A DNA stretch of 64,000 nucleotides, taken from NCBI RefSeq assembly GCF_040869045.1, contig NC_090324.1, forward strand, positions 58,805,346 through 58,869,345. The letters are read 5' to 3'. Every line of letters begins with the position of its first letter. Position 1 is the first letter of the stretch. Below are positions 53,078-63,770 of this stretch, in pieces. The DNA comes from Eurosta solidaginis. Lineage: Eukaryota > Arthropoda > Insecta > Diptera > Tephritidae. The translations under genes were made by a program, and so were the position numbers. Below the pieces are notes generated by a model. The model was not told where the DNA came from. It did not search any database and worked only from the letters and a program-made list of their open reading frames with translations.

Positions 53078-53736
53078 ATGGCGGGGAGACACGTCCTTTC
53101 CCCCCATCGCCCCGCTCTACCGGGGGGCGCCGTGGCGACGCGGAATCGCTTCCGTCCCGCTCGTCATGACGCTCAATTGATAGGGCGGCCCGCGCGCCAA
53201 CCAACAACGCCAGCCGGCTTCAAAACGGGACGCCTCCGGGAGACGCCTCTAGCAACGACCATTACACGCGCATTTGTAGCCATAGCTCCAACGGCGGTCG
53301 TTCGGATAGCAGCAGGAGGAAAGCTCCACGGAGTACGCGCCCTTATCGATCCGTGTGCTCCGAACTCCATCATTGATGCGAACCTCGCAAAGGACCTCGA
53401 GTTAGAGCGTACCGGCACATCCTATCACGTGAAGTGTACGCTTGTTCTACATGGAAATACGAGGTAACGGGAGCAGTGACGACCCAGGCCACAGTGGTGT
53501 CACGATATTCACGGCTTAGTCCTACAGCAATTCTGGATCCATCGGTAGCCACGCCATTCCAATTTATGAAGCTGGCGGATCCAGCTTTCCACCGGTCTAC
53601 ACCTGTCCGGCTCACACTAGGTGCCGATGTCTACGCCAGCCTAATGGTTAGCGGCACACCACCGTCGAACGTAGGCGGGCTGCTGACTCAAGCCACCATA
53701 TTCGGGTTGGTAGTGTCGGGAGCCCACCAGCAATAA
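53078..53736 (+). pseudogene. second copy of BEL-5 downstream ORF, partial
   Basis: Two overlapping frames (53078-53467 and 53434-53736) cover the linker and retropepsin-like domain: VRALIDPCAPNSIIDANLAK, FQFMKLADPAFHRSTPVRLT, ATIFGLVVSGAHQQ. The zinc knuckles are absent because the block starts inside the ORF. The DPCAP box is conserved. A frameshift near 53460 separates the two parts. Confidence 0.85.
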
Positions 53737-54020
53737 TCAGGCATCTGTCCATTCAATAAGTAAAGTGCACTAAAATCAACCCACGTCTATTTCGACTAAC
53801 ATCTCTTTATTCACAGGAATCCCACGAATAAAAGTCTGGCGTCGGTCGAATTACGTACCCTGGGCATACTATTCTTTCTTCCATACGCATTTACTGCAGG
53901 GTCTAAATTTTAGTTGAGATTCGTTAATTTTAAGTTAATATTCGTTCTCGCGAGCCCTTTGGGACTTGGTTGTTGGGGCGCTACGGTCGTTTCGAAGTTG
54001 CTCGCCGCAGGGGGCCGGCA

Positions 54021-54443
54021 TGTTTAGACTACAAGCTTAAATATGGCGGTGCACCCTCGTATCGCTTTACTTTTCCTTTTCGTTATCTTTTCACCTAACA
54101 TTTTTCACTTATTCCTATCGGTTTATACCGATAACTGTTTACCCCGCCGGATAATAGTTAAGCCTAGGATTCGGCGGTGACCGCGAACTAAAGTCTTTTT
54201 ACCTCGGTCACTTCTTTTGCGAACGTCTAAGAAACCGCCAGTAGCCAAGTCACCGAAGGTAAGTCACTTTCCATAATACTCAAAATTATAAAGTTCATTC
54301 CATACCCTAGCGTAAATTCAAATCCTTAATTGTTATGAATTTGATTAACTCTGAATTTGCATTCACTTTCGTTTTCATAAATGTTATTGGGTACTTTTTA
54401 TAACGAATTCGTTTGTGTATTTTCTTTTCTTCTCTCCCCACCA
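54021..54443 (+). repeat. truncated BEL-5 LTR in plus orientation
   Basis: It starts TGTTTAGACTAC after the polypurine tract GGGGGCCGGCA and follows the LTR (in element orientation) to CTCCCCACCA. The last about 42 bases of the LTR are missing. It then joins RNase H-integrase linker sequence. The terminal hairpin seen in the other LTRs is degraded here. Confidence 0.85.
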
Positions 54444-55832
54444 GACCTTCTTGGTTACAAGAAGATAAGACAGAATGGCCAATACAAGAAAAGGACTATC
54501 GGACTAACATAGAGGAGAAACGGGTGCAGGTTCATACAACTTCAAAAATAAAAAAGAAACACGACATCCTCGAACGGTTTTCCAATTTATCCAGGGCCTT
54601 GAGGGTCATATCGTATGTTCGAAGATTTATCCAAAGAACCAATCCTAAGACAAAATCTTCCTTTAAAACGGCATCGCACTTCATTTCACCCGATGAAATC
54701 CAGGCCACGACAAGTCAGTTAATAGCTTTCTACCAACGGAGGCACTATTCGGAGGAACTTTCGAGTTTAAATTCCGGGAAGCTCATCGGTTCAAAGAGTG
54801 TAATCCTCCCTCTTACCCCCCCTTGTTGATGAAAAAGGCATATTGAGGGTGGGCGGTCGTCTTTCAGGGGCCAAGGAGCTTCCCTACAGGGAACGGCACC
54901 CGATCATTCTGCCGTATGAGTGCCGGCTCACACGACTTCTTGTCCAGTTCATCCATAAAGATACCCTGCATGGGGAGAACCAACTTATGTTTCGTCGCCT
55001 ACGCACACAATATTGGATCCCTAGGGTCAAAAATATGATCCGGTTGGTCATACACAATTCCAAAACGTGCACAATATTCCGCAGGCGGACCCAAACCCAA
55101 CTTATGGAAAAATCTACCCCCGCATTGGTGAAAGCCCGGGAAAAGGTGGTTAGTTCTGAGGGTAGATCTCCCATAAGTTGGGTTTGGGTTCGCTTGCGGA
55201 ATATTGTGCACGTTTTGCAATTGTGTACGACCGATTGGATCATATTTTTGACCCTAGGGATCCAATATTGTGTGCGTAGGCGACGAAACATAAGTTGGTT
55301 CTCCCCATGCAGGGTGTCTTTATGGATGAACTGGACAAGAAGTCGTGTGAGCCGGCAGTCATACGGCAGAATGATCGGGTGCCGTTCACTGTAGGGAAGA
55401 TCCTTGGCCCCTGAAAGACGACCGCCCACCCTCAATATGCCTTTTACATCGACAAGGGGGGTAAGAGGGAGGATTTCACTTTTTGACCGATGAGCTTCCC
55501 GGAATTTAAACTCGAAAGTTCCTCCGAATAGTGCCTCCGTTGGTAGAAAGCTATTAACTGACTTGTCGTGGCCTGGATTTCATCGGGTGAAATGAAGTGC
55601 GATGCCGCTTTAAAGGAAGATTTTGTCTTAGGATTGGTTCTTTGGATAAATCTTCGAACATACGATATAACCCTCAAGGCCCTGGATAAATTGGAAAACC
55701 GTTCGAGGATGTCGTCTTTCTCTTTTATTTTTGAAGTTGTATGAACCTGCACCCGTTTCTCCTCTATGTTAGTCCGATAGTACTTTTCTTGTATTGGCCA
55801 TTCTGTCTTATCTTCTTGTAACCAAGAAGGTC
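54444..55832. repeat. large inverted repeat (arms about 0.66 kb)
   Basis: Left arm 54444-55107 and right arm 55171-55832 are reverse complements, with a 63-bp spacer. Both encode the BEL-5 stretch from PSWLQEDKTEWPIQ to TRTQLM-type zinc-domain sequence. By protein comparison the last about 90 residues of the arms differ at about nine positions, so the arms have diverged. The spacer belongs to the right (resident) copy: it encodes GDLPSELTTFSRAF. Confidence 0.92.
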
Positions 55833-55849
55833 CCTGCCACCACAAAGAG
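55171..55849 (-). pseudogene. BEL-5 RNase H-integrase linker and zinc domain
   Basis: Minus strand, resident copy. At 55845-55444 are WWQGPSWLQEDKTEWPIQEK, ILERFSNLSRALRVISYVRR and ATTSQLIAFYQRRHYSEELS. After a frameshift, 55435 down: MRVGGRLSGAKDLPYSERHP, FIHKDTLHGENQLMFRRLRT and CKTCTIFRKRTQTQLM, the integrase zinc domain. It continues through the spacer as GDLPSELTTFSRAFTNAGVD to 55106, where it is interrupted and resumes at 53026. Confidence 0.9.
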
Positions 55850-56649
55850 TTATTGACTAACTCCTTCGCTGATAGTCCTCGGATAGCCAGGTCTGCAGGA
55901 TTGGATGCGGATTCTACGTGGTGCCAGGATTTGTTTCCTACCTTTTCTACTATTTTTGTTACTCGATGAGCGACAAAGGTTGATCAAGAACAAGGGGGTT
56001 TTCTTATCCACGCCAAAACAATCGTGGAGTCTGTCCATAGGTGTAGATTGAAATTTTCTAAATGCAGATTTTCACGCACTGATTCGATGGTTTCGGCCAG
56101 CAACACTGCACCGCATAGCTCTAATTGGGGTAAAGAAATTGTTTTAACGGCTGCTACTCTTGTGTTTGCTATTAATAAGTTAACGTAGACCTCATCGTTT
56201 ATCTTTGCTCGTAAAAAGACTGTCGCGGTGTAAGCTTTTTCCGAGGTGTCGCAAAAGTCGTGTATTTCAACGTCGTAGGTTGGCGTAAAATACACCCAAC
56301 GTGGGATACGAATTCCGTTATTGGAGGGGTATTCCTGCATAAAATTATGCCATCGGTCTAGGGTTCCTGCCGACACTGGTTCGTCCCAGTCAGTCCATTC
56401 TAGCCAAATGTTTTGCATAATGATTTTGGCAACAATGACGCCGGTGGCGAGCCAACCTAGAGGACCGAAAAGTTTAGCGATTGAAGAAAGTATTGCCCTT
56501 TTCGTTAACATATCCCGATTTTCAATTGGTTTTGCCGTGAAGTAAAAATAATCCGCATGCGCGTTCCATCGAATACCTAAGGTCTTGACCGTACTCGTGT
56601 CCTCGAATTCCAAAAAGTCTTCGTTGAGCAGATGAGGTTTGGGTATCCC
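55850..56649 (-). pseudogene. BEL-5 RNase H
   Basis: Minus strand 56613-55984: [40 protein letters not shown], then RNase H with VEIHDFCDTSEKAYTATVFL, TISLPQLELCGAVLLAETIE and LWTDSTIVLAWIRKPP. A frameshift near 55990 gives the tail NPADLAIRGLSAKEL. D, E and D of RNase H are present. Separated from RT by a stop and shift at about 56660. Confidence 0.92.
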
Positions 56650-56661
56650 TTTCAGTATTCT

Positions 56662-57985
56662 TTAGCAATTTGACGTCCATTTGCGAAGGAAAAAACCTGC
56701 GGACTGTAAAGCATTTGTGATTTCATCGCGAGCTTTGAGTGTGGATTCGATGCTATATCCCCCGGCTAGAACGTCATCGACGTACATACCTGTCCGTAAG
56801 ATATCTGCGGAAATTGGTGATAAAATTTCAACGTCGTCTGCTATTTGGTGCAGTGTCCTAATCGCTAGATAAGGAGCACAATTGACTCCAAAAGTGACTG
56901 TCTTTAATTCGTAGACGCTGATAGGGTCACTAGGATTGTTGCGAAAAACTATTCTCTGGAATTGTATTTGGTTTGGCTTTACCCATATCTGCCGGTACAT
57001 CTTTTCGATGTCGCTATTAAAAACATATCTAAAGAATCTCCATCGAAGGAGTAGAATCGTTAAGTCGGCCTGAAGCACTGGGCCTGTATAAAGTACATCG
57101 TTTAAGCTTGTGCCATTGGCTATGGGACACGAAGCGTTGAACACCACACGAACTTTTGTCGTGGTGCTTTCTTCTTTTATAACCGCATGATGGGGTAAGA
57201 AGTAGCAATCGGTCACGTGGGGTGGTATGATTTTTGGAACTTTTGACATATGTCCCAATGTCTGATATTCCGCTAGTACCCTATTGTACTCTGTCTGTAG
57301 GGCCGGTGCCTTGGCTAGGCGCGTCTCATTCAGGTAGAATTGGGAGCAGACGCCGTTTAGGGAAGGCCCTAAGGAGATGTTGTTAGGAAAATCCTGTTTA
57401 AAAGGAAGGGCGACAGTATATTTGCCATCGGAGTTTCTTTCTGTTGTAGCTCTGAAAAGTTCCTCGCAATAGGCATTATCTTCGTTAAGTGCCCTTTTCT
57501 TAGGTACCTTTTCAAGTTCCCAGAAAGCGGTTAGTTGCTTGTCTAGGCTGATTTCATTAAAAAAGGATACCCGTGTATCAGTTGGGTGAGGTACTTCTGC
57601 ACGACCAGTTAGAATCCAACCGAAGACGGTTTCTTGGGCGAGAAGCGTATTTAGAACGTTCTTCCTTATACCGTTCAGTATTATCTGGGGATAAATATCG
57701 CCTCCAGGTATAAGGTCGACTTGTTCATTAATGAAGAACCTCTTATCCGCCAGAATCAGGCCTAGGACCACTGTATCGATGCTCACTAAGGGGTCTGTCA
57801 GCGACCATAACGTAATCACACATGATTTCTTTACCTGTGCAGATGGTGTATTATTTATTCCTGACACTTGCACATGCAGACGTTTGGATGGAAGGTTTAT
57901 TCGCTTTTTTAGTCTTTCTGTTATGAAAGAGCATTCGGACCCAGAGTCTATCAGCGCTCTGGTGGAAAATTTTACTCCATTATAG
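56662..57985 (-). pseudogene. BEL-5 aspartic protease and reverse transcriptase
   Basis: One minus-strand frame of about 430 codons. The protease begins ALIDSGSECSFITERLKKRI (DSG at 57940-57948), then LIPGGDIYPQIILNGIRKNV and TVFGWILTGRAE. RT has NSDGKYTVALPFKQDFPNNI, CYFLPHHAVIKEESTTTKVR, LNDVLYTGPVLQADL, NSDIEKMYRQIWVKPNQIQF, VTFGVNCAPYLAIRTLHQIA and YVDD (56773-56784). Catalytic residues are all present. It ends at FFLRKWTSNC and a stop. Confidence 0.94.
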
Positions 57986-58075
57986 TGCTATACGTGCTGT
58001 TCGTAATAACACCCCTTTAGTGGTGTTAGCATGACACGAAGAGACGTTATTAGCATTATCTTGCCTTTTTTCAGA

Positions 58076-59346
58076 CTACATCCTTGCCCTAACCTGCTGT
58101 GAGGTTGAAGGTGTATTGTCGGTTGCGTTTTGAGTCCACCTTTGGGGAGTTGTCTTTGGTTGTGCTGTCGGAAGATGGAGCAAAGTGTTGTGCCTTGCGT
58201 GGCACGTGCTGCAGTTGAATGGGCTGGTGCATCGTGTCACGGTGTGTCCACCCGACAGACAATACAGACAATGACTATTGCTTTTTACAAACTCGATTTT
58301 CCCTGATGTAGACAACCTACGGAATTTTTGGCAATTTCGTAATTTGTGCTCCGTACTGTTGCACATCTTACAGGCTGATTTGGGTACGCTTGCTTGATAA
58401 ACCCCAAGTTTTGTAGAATTTTCCCTAGAGTTTTTTAACTTTTGGGTGCTTTTGTGGTTTTGTTACCCCTAAGTTCAGAAACCGTCTCTAATGTCTGGAA
58501 GCGATTGGGCAGGAATTTGTCCATATGCTCCCATTTCGGGATATCTGTTTTTCGTTCTACGGTCTGTTCCCAAAGAGCCAACGTAGATTCAGGGAGTTTT
58601 GTGGAGCATAGGTAGGTTATAATTGCATCCCAATTTGTGATGTCAATATTATGACATTGTAGCGCAGAAATGCAATTGTTTATCTCCCGTTGCAATTTTT
58701 TGATGGAGGTTCCACACTCCTTTTCGACTGCCGTCAGGTTAAATAAAAGTTTTAATTGTGTGTTGACGAGGATACGTTTATTTTCGTACCTGTCGCTTAG
58801 ATTCTTCCAGGCGGTTGCAAACCCCTCGTTTGTTAATGAGCACCTGCCCACTATTTCTTTTGCCTCCCCATGCGTTTTGGTTTAAATAGTATAATTTCTC
58901 GACATCTTTCAGATCGGTATTGTGGATGTATATCGCCGTGAACATATCTCTAAAGGCTGGCCAGGAAAGGTAGTCGCCTTTAAATACATCGGTGTCACAA
59001 GGCGACAGCCGCATTTTATGTCCACGGCGCGATGAGTCGTCATCCTTTGCCTCATCTTTTGCCGGCTGTGGAGTGATAGCTTCGACTTCAGCCGCCACAG
59101 CAGACATGCATTGCAGGTAGCATGCGAAGCAACTTTTGTTCTTTCTTCTCAGCGAGTTGAGTTCCTCTTTGGACCGCTCAGGATTGCTGAGAAGACCTTC
59201 ATATGTGGATTTGGTCTTCTTCCATAGTGCCTTTAGCTCCTCTTGCAGTAGTGCAAGGGTGTGCTTGTTCCGGGTTCGGTTGGGGCAGAGTTGAAATCTT
59301 GTTCAAACTCCACTATGTAATCAGCCAATCTAATATAAGTCTCCAT
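58076..59346 (-). pseudogene. BEL-5 gag
   Basis: Minus strand, start ATG 59346-59344 (METYIRLADYIVEFEQDFNS). Frameshifts near 59240 and 58860 break it into three. The middle has MRLSPCDTDVFKGDYLSWPA and MFTAIYIHNTDLKDVEKLYY. The third (58851-58435) has AWKNLSDRYENKRILVNTQL and LCSTKLPESTLALWEQTVER. Knuckles at 58380-58076 are CKMCNSTEHKLRNC, CLYCLSGGHTVTRC and CSTCHARHNTLLH. Capsid and nucleocapsid protein of the element. Confidence 0.9.
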
Positions 59347-61172
59347 TGATTTTATTAATCTGAATATTTTGTTTCTTTCAAGGGTTCGAGATTGAAGGCA
59401 AAAGACCTAGTGGCGTTGGTGGGTATTCAACCGCAAGAGAAATTATAAGTGTGTTTTGTTTTTTAAACGTAGTCTAGCTATCAATATTGCTGTGATTGTG
59501 TTGTATAAGTAAAAATCTTTAAAAACACACGGATTGAAATTCTGGTCTGATTGAATGTGTTGCACAGATAGCAATCTTATGTGAATTTAATGTGTAGCCA
59601 GTGATATGAACCACTTATAGAGATCCTCACGAGGATTTTGTAAGCCACAGATAGAAATCGTGACGAGGATTTAATGTGTATACAGTGAAATAGAAAGAAA
59701 TCCTGACGAGGATTTAGTGTGAAATGTAGTGATATTAAACACAGATAGAAATCCTGAAAGGATTTAATGTGTCTACAGTGAAGTGCAGTGCAGAGAAGAG
59801 AATCGTCTGCAAATATTTAATGTGTCTTAAAAGGTGTGCTGGACACAGAATTTGGCGTGTTTAAAAAGGAATTTTTAAACGCAGATGGTAATCCGAATGT
59901 GGATATAGTGTGTAATGTTTGAACCACAGATAGAAATCCCTATGAGGATTTAATGTGTATACCTAGTGATGTGAAACACAGAAAGAAATCCTGACGAGGA
60001 TTTAATGTGTATACAAAGTGAAAGTGAACGCTGAGTATTCCCGATTAGCCAACCAGGGTATCTTTCCCAATATAAATAAGAAAATAAATTTGTTTATCCA
60101 ACTTAATCTGGAAAATTATACTTTTAATAATTTATATAATATAAAACGATCAGTATAAAATTGTGTTTGTGACCAATTGTGATGAGCCACTGGCCACCCA
60201 ACGCAGTGCTAATTTTTGGCTTTATGGTATTATTTCCATTCGCAACTGATTAACAAACTGAATCCCGTTCAAAAATAACACAATTGGTTATATGTATATC
60301 ACTCGGGGAAAAAATACTCTATATTAAATGCCTTCGAATTAATATGAATTAATATGATTAAATGAGCGATTTGCAACAATTCTGTGATTGATTGTCGCAA
60401 TTAAACAAAAATGACTACAAGCCACCCAACGAAGGTGAAATGTTTTAGAAAAAATTTTCTGTGGTTGCAGAATATTAGGACTGCGTGAATATTGTGGTAT
60501 TTCTTTGCAAATTCATCAACCAAGTGAGAGTGTATGTAGATTGTTGCCGAAAATCAACACAACCGAAGAGACTGTCTATAGAAACAGAGTGTGGTTGCAC
60601 AGTGCAGTGATAATTTTGTTGCAAAAGGAGAAAAAAAATCCACTGACTGCCTGCCATGAGTTGCGTCGGAAAAGTTTTACCACTGGTGGGGGACTTAGCC
60701 GATAATCAAAAGGCGCTAGGTGTGCGTTATAACACAATGAACTTCCACTTGCTTTGACTTGCAAATGGATATCACAAATTCACTCGATACGTTAGTTCGT
60801 ATATAAAAAAAATGTGCAGCAAAATCAACCACTTACCTTACACAAATTTTTAGTCTGAAAACCAAAAGTTTTGGTAACGTATGTGATCTGATATGATGTT
60901 ATGTGGACTGCTGATGTGATGTTATGTGGACTGTAGATGTGATGTTATTGTGATGATGATGAGATTGTATGCGATGTCGTTGAGTGGGCTGTTTGATGTT
61001 GTTACTTGATATGTACTTGCTGTATTGCTTCTAACACTTTGTAATTTTTTCGGGAATTCAATGTTTTATTTTCAAGAAATTAAATTAACTTGTGCTTCGA
61101 TTTTCTTCCTTCGATTTGGCAAATTTCCGTAATTAGGTCGCTTCGGTTTTATTTCGGGGAGATGGACCAAAT
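59347..61172 (-). other. BEL-5 leader with hairpin repeats
   Basis: Non-coding between gag and the 5' LTR. At 59600-60020 AAATCCTGACGAGGATTT or a variant recurs about seven times, each a 7-bp stem with 4-base loop, usually followed by AATGTGTATACAGTG. At 60890-60950 a 21-22-base unit, GATGTGATGTTATGTGGACTG, is repeated. The primer-binding site, minus strand 61169-61155, is TGGTCCATCTCCCCG, three bases from the LTR. Open frames in 60475-60764 have no motif. Confidence 0.65.
59600..60020. repeat. hairpin-bearing minisatellite in the BEL-5 leader
   Basis: About seven imperfect units with the palindromic core AAATCCT-GACG-AGGATTT and a flanking CACAGATAG/ATGTGTATACAGTG. Spacing varies from about 45 to 130 bases. 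Confidence 0.75.
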
Positions 61173-61637
61173 GGTTACGGCGGCAAGACCACAGATAGGG
61201 CGCGCTCGTAATAATGGTGGGGAGAGAAGAAAAGAAAATACACATACGAATTCGTTATAAAAAGTACCCAATAATATTTATTAAAACGAAAGTGAATGCA
61301 AATTCAGAGTTAATCAAATTCATAACAAATAAGGATTTCAATTTACGCAAGGGTATGGAATGAATTTTATAATTTTGAGTATTATGGAAAGTGACTTACC
61401 TTCGGTGACTTGGCTACTGGCGGTTTCTTAGACGTTCGCAAAAGAAGTGACCGAGGTAAAAAGACTTTAGCTCGTGGTCACCGCCGAATCCTAGGCTTAA
61501 CTATTATCCGGCGGGGTAAACGGTTATCGGTATAAACCGATAGGAATAAATGAAAAATGTGAGGTGAAAATATAAGGAAAAGGAAAAGTAAAGCGATACG
61601 AGGGTGCACCGCCATATTTAGGCTTGTGGCCTAAACA
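61173..61637 (-). repeat. BEL-5 5' LTR (465 bp)
   Basis: Partner of 45470-45934. Its first plus-strand base is G where the other has T. Ends CTAAACA, then the duplication AATGT (61638-61642). Confidence 0.94.
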
Positions 61638-61642
61638 AATGT

Positions 61643-61976
61643 AAAAAAGTTGATGACGAATTTAATTGAAGCAACAATACTGACCGGCAAAGCGAAAGGT
61701 GAAATTGTGCTTATACCGCGGATCCCACTGATATCAACAGACACGCCATTTGAATTCAAGCGTTTGCAATTTCCAATGCGCCTCTCATTTGCTATGTCAG
61801 CCAACAAGGCGCAAGGACAAACGCTTCGAGTATGCGGATTGAATTTAGAGGAACCGTTCTTTCGGCACGGACAGCTATACGTTGCCTGTTCCAGAGTAGG
61901 CATTCCAAATTGTTTGTTTATTCATATCCCAGATGGAAAAATGAAAAATGTAGTGTATCCAAATGTTTTGGATTAA
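61643..61976 (+). pseudogene. Helitron helicase C-terminal end, right of BEL-5
   Basis: In register with the piece at 45311-45464: LIEATILTGKAKGEIVLIPR, ISTDTPFEFKRLQFPMRLSF, AMSANKAQGQTLRVCGLNLE and LYVACSRVGIPNCLFIHIPD. These are the last helicase motifs (the NKAQGQTL and ACSRV blocks) of Pif1-like Helitron helicases. The stop is at 61974-61976. The frame is intact here. Confidence 0.94.
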
Positions 61977-62145
61977 GAATTGAAATAAAAATTAAAAAAA
62001 ATTCTATGATATTTTATTCTTTTTCCAATATTTCTATTGATGTAGCGAAGATCCAGAACGCACGAACTGATTTCCACAGTTTTGCATTCGTTGGAAAGAT
62101 CTCGGGCTCCGTGAGTTTATAGCAAAAATTCAGGATCTACGCACA
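61977..62145 (+). other. Helitron 3' region before the satellite
   Basis: Non-coding. A+T-rich immediately after the helicase stop, then CTCGGGCTCCGTGAGTTTAT at 62101-62120. No ORF of note. Confidence 0.6.
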
Positions 62146-63130
62146 GGGTCTCGAGATAAAGGCCAAAACGTGGGACCGGGTACCCCTAGAATATCTTTAT
62201 AGAATATGGATATCAAATGAAAGCTGTTAAGGAGTGCTTTAGTAGAGGGTAATTTTCATACCCCTGGGTGACTAGGGTCTCAAGATATACGCCAAAACGT
62301 AGACCCGGGTACCCCTGGAATGTGTTTATAGAATATGAATAATAAATGAAAGCTGTTGATGAGTGCTTTATTAGAGGGTAATTTTCATACCCCTGGGTAA
62401 CTAGGGTCTCCAGATATAGGCCAAAACCTGGACCCGGGTACCCCTAGAATATGTTTATAGTATATGGATAACAAATGAAAGCTGTTGATGAGTGCTTTAG
62501 TAGAGGGTAATTTTCATACACTTGGGTGACTAGGGTCTAGAGCTATAGGCCAAAACCTGGACCCGGGTACCCCTAGAATGTGTTTATAGAATATGGATAA
62601 CAAATGAAAGCTGTTGATGAGTGCTTTAGTAGAGGGTAATTTTCATACCCTTGGGTGACTAGGGTCTCGAGCTATAGGCCAAAACGTGGGCCCGTGAACG
62701 CCTAGATAGTGTGTCCACATTATGGCTACCAAATTGAAGCTGTTGATAAGTGCTTTAGTACAGGGTAGTTTTCATACCTATTGTTGACTAGGGTCTCGAG
62801 ATAGAGGCCAAAAACGTGGACCCGAATACACCTAGAATGTGTTTTTAAATTATGGGTATCAAATTGAAGCTGTTGCTGTATGCTTTAGTACAAAGAAAGT
62901 TTAATACCGCTAGGTCAAAACATGGACCCGAATACACCTAGAATGTGTTTTTACATTATGGGTATCAAATTGAAGCTCTTGATGTGTGCTTTAGTACAGA
63001 TTAAGTTTTACACCGCTGGGTGAATAGGGTCTCGAGATATAGGCCAAAACATGGACCCGGATACCCCTAGAATGTGTGTGTATTATGGATATCAAATGAA
63101 AGCTGTTGCTGAGAGCTTTAAAGTAATTTT
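62146..63130. repeat. 129-bp satellite array, about eight units
   Basis: Unit starts GGGTCTCGAGATATAGGCCA and includes CCCGGGTACCCCTAGAATGT, AATGAAAGCTGTTGATGAGT and GCTTTAGTAGAGGGTAATTT. Starts at 62146, 62275, 62404, 62533, 62662 and 62791 are exactly 129 bases apart. One later unit is shortened, and the last begins at 63027. It lies within the Helitron 3' region. Confidence 0.95.
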
Positions 63131-63659
63131 CATTGTGATATTCGATTTAGTCGCATCAACCTGGCAAAACTGATAAATATGTAGGTGAAGCCGAAATATA
63201 GACATGAATTAATAATACCCGCATACATATTTACATACGTCCTATTCGATTTTCCTGAAATTTGGTATATAAATTTGCCTGTATTAGTATTTATGATGCT
63301 TTCTTTGGGGAAGTAGACCAGAGACGGACTGGGACTGGGATTAGGACTAGGACTGGGACTGAGATTGAGACTCGGAGTGGGAGTGGGACTGAGACTCGTA
63401 TTGGAACTGGAACAAAATACATATCACCCTCTGGGACTCGCAATAAGATATGAAGAAGAATGAGAAAAACTTGAGAAAAGAGTAAAGAGGAAGGAGAAGG
63501 AAACTGAGAAAGAGATAGAATGAGACGAAGATGGAGAGAGATGAAGCGAAAAATATGAAGGGAGGAGTGAATAGAAAGATAGGAAAAAGTGTAGAGGGGC
63601 GAGGGCAGATTTAGACGGAAAAAGCTTATTAAAATGTATGCAGATAGACCAAATTTAGG
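63131..63659 (+). other. Helitron 3' region after the satellite
   Basis: Non-coding. A hexamer run (GGGACT, GGGATT, GAGACT variants) lies at 63316-63408 and a purine-rich tract (almost only G and A, plus strand) at 63445-63600. The minus-strand open frame across this tract is a low-complexity artefact. Confidence 0.7.
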
Positions 63660-63687
63660 GCAGAACAACGTCTGCGGGGTCTGCTAG
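63660..63687 (+). other. Helitron 3' terminus: hairpin and CTAG end
   Basis: GCAGA (63660-63664), loop ACAACG, TCTGC (63671-63675), then GGGGTCTGCTAG ending at 63687 and followed by T. Rolling-circle transposons stop here during transfer. Confidence 0.85.
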
Positions 63688-63770
63688 TATATAAGTAAAT
63701 TTACTCAGCCCTCTCTCCCCTTGGTTGAAACAAAATTCTCCCTGTAAAGAAAAGCTCTTCCTTGGTGAAA
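63688..63770 (+). other. BEL-6 leader, right part
   Basis: 83 bases between the Helitron end and the BEL-6 gag ATG; non-coding, pyrimidine-rich (CAGCCCTCTCTCCCCTTGG). Confidence 0.55.

Larger units (their letters stand above)
53027..55105 (+). other. rearranged block of BEL-5 pieces in opposite orientation
   Basis: The block interrupts BEL-5 integrase. GGAAAAATCTAC is repeated at its borders (53015-53026 and 55106-55117) and occurs once in the uninterrupted gene. Content in plus orientation: 3' half of a downstream ORF (53027-53736), its untranslated region with polypurine tract, the first 423 bases of an LTR (54021-54443), then a BEL-5 RNase H-integrase junction piece (54444-55105). The last piece is inverted relative to 55171-55832, making a palindrome. 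Copies differ at many positions, so it is not a simple fold-back of the neighbouring DNA. Confidence 0.8.
45470..61637 (-). mobile_element. BEL-5: minus-strand BEL/Pao element with rearrangements
   Basis: LTRs are at 45470-45934 and 61173-61637, both 465 bp. The target duplication AATGT is at 45465-45469 and 61638-61642. Coding is on the minus strand: gag from 59346, protease 57985, RT 57873-56650, RNase H 56613, integrase 55435-52111 (interrupted), and a downstream ORF 47375-46217 before the 3' LTR. Three foreign blocks lie inside: 53027-55105 (inverted BEL-5 pieces), 47400 to about 51,900 (IntS1 fragment and unknown sequence), and a SINE (51451-51815). By eye the LTRs differ at about 15 places in 465, so it is older than BEL-3 or BEL-4. 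Confidence 0.9.
14629..63687 (+). mobile_element. Helitron (rolling-circle transposon), interrupted twice
   Basis: The left end is TC followed by TATATATATAAAAAG, preceded by A. The right end is a GCAGA/TCTGC hairpin (63660-63675), twelve bases, then CTAG followed by T. These are the ends expected of a Helitron, which inserts between A and T without target duplication. Between them are N-terminal zinc-finger sequence, the Rep HUH nuclease and the C-terminal end of the helicase. BEL-2 (15632-41553) and BEL-5 (45470-61637) are inserted. Without them the element would be about 7 kb. It is dead: frameshifts, stops, and loss of most of the helicase. A 129-bp satellite lies near its 3' end. Confidence 0.88.

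Noticed and set aside
54843..55435. Two 183-codon ORFs on opposite strands
   Set aside because: Each reads from one palindrome arm through the spacer into the antisense of the other arm. Only the first halves are integrase sequence.
59600..60020. CRISPR-like array
   Set aside because: Units are degenerate with variable spacing, in an insect retrotransposon leader. A minisatellite, not CRISPR.
63291..63668. 125-codon minus-strand ORF
   Set aside because: Low-complexity translation of the hexamer run and purine tract; no protein character.
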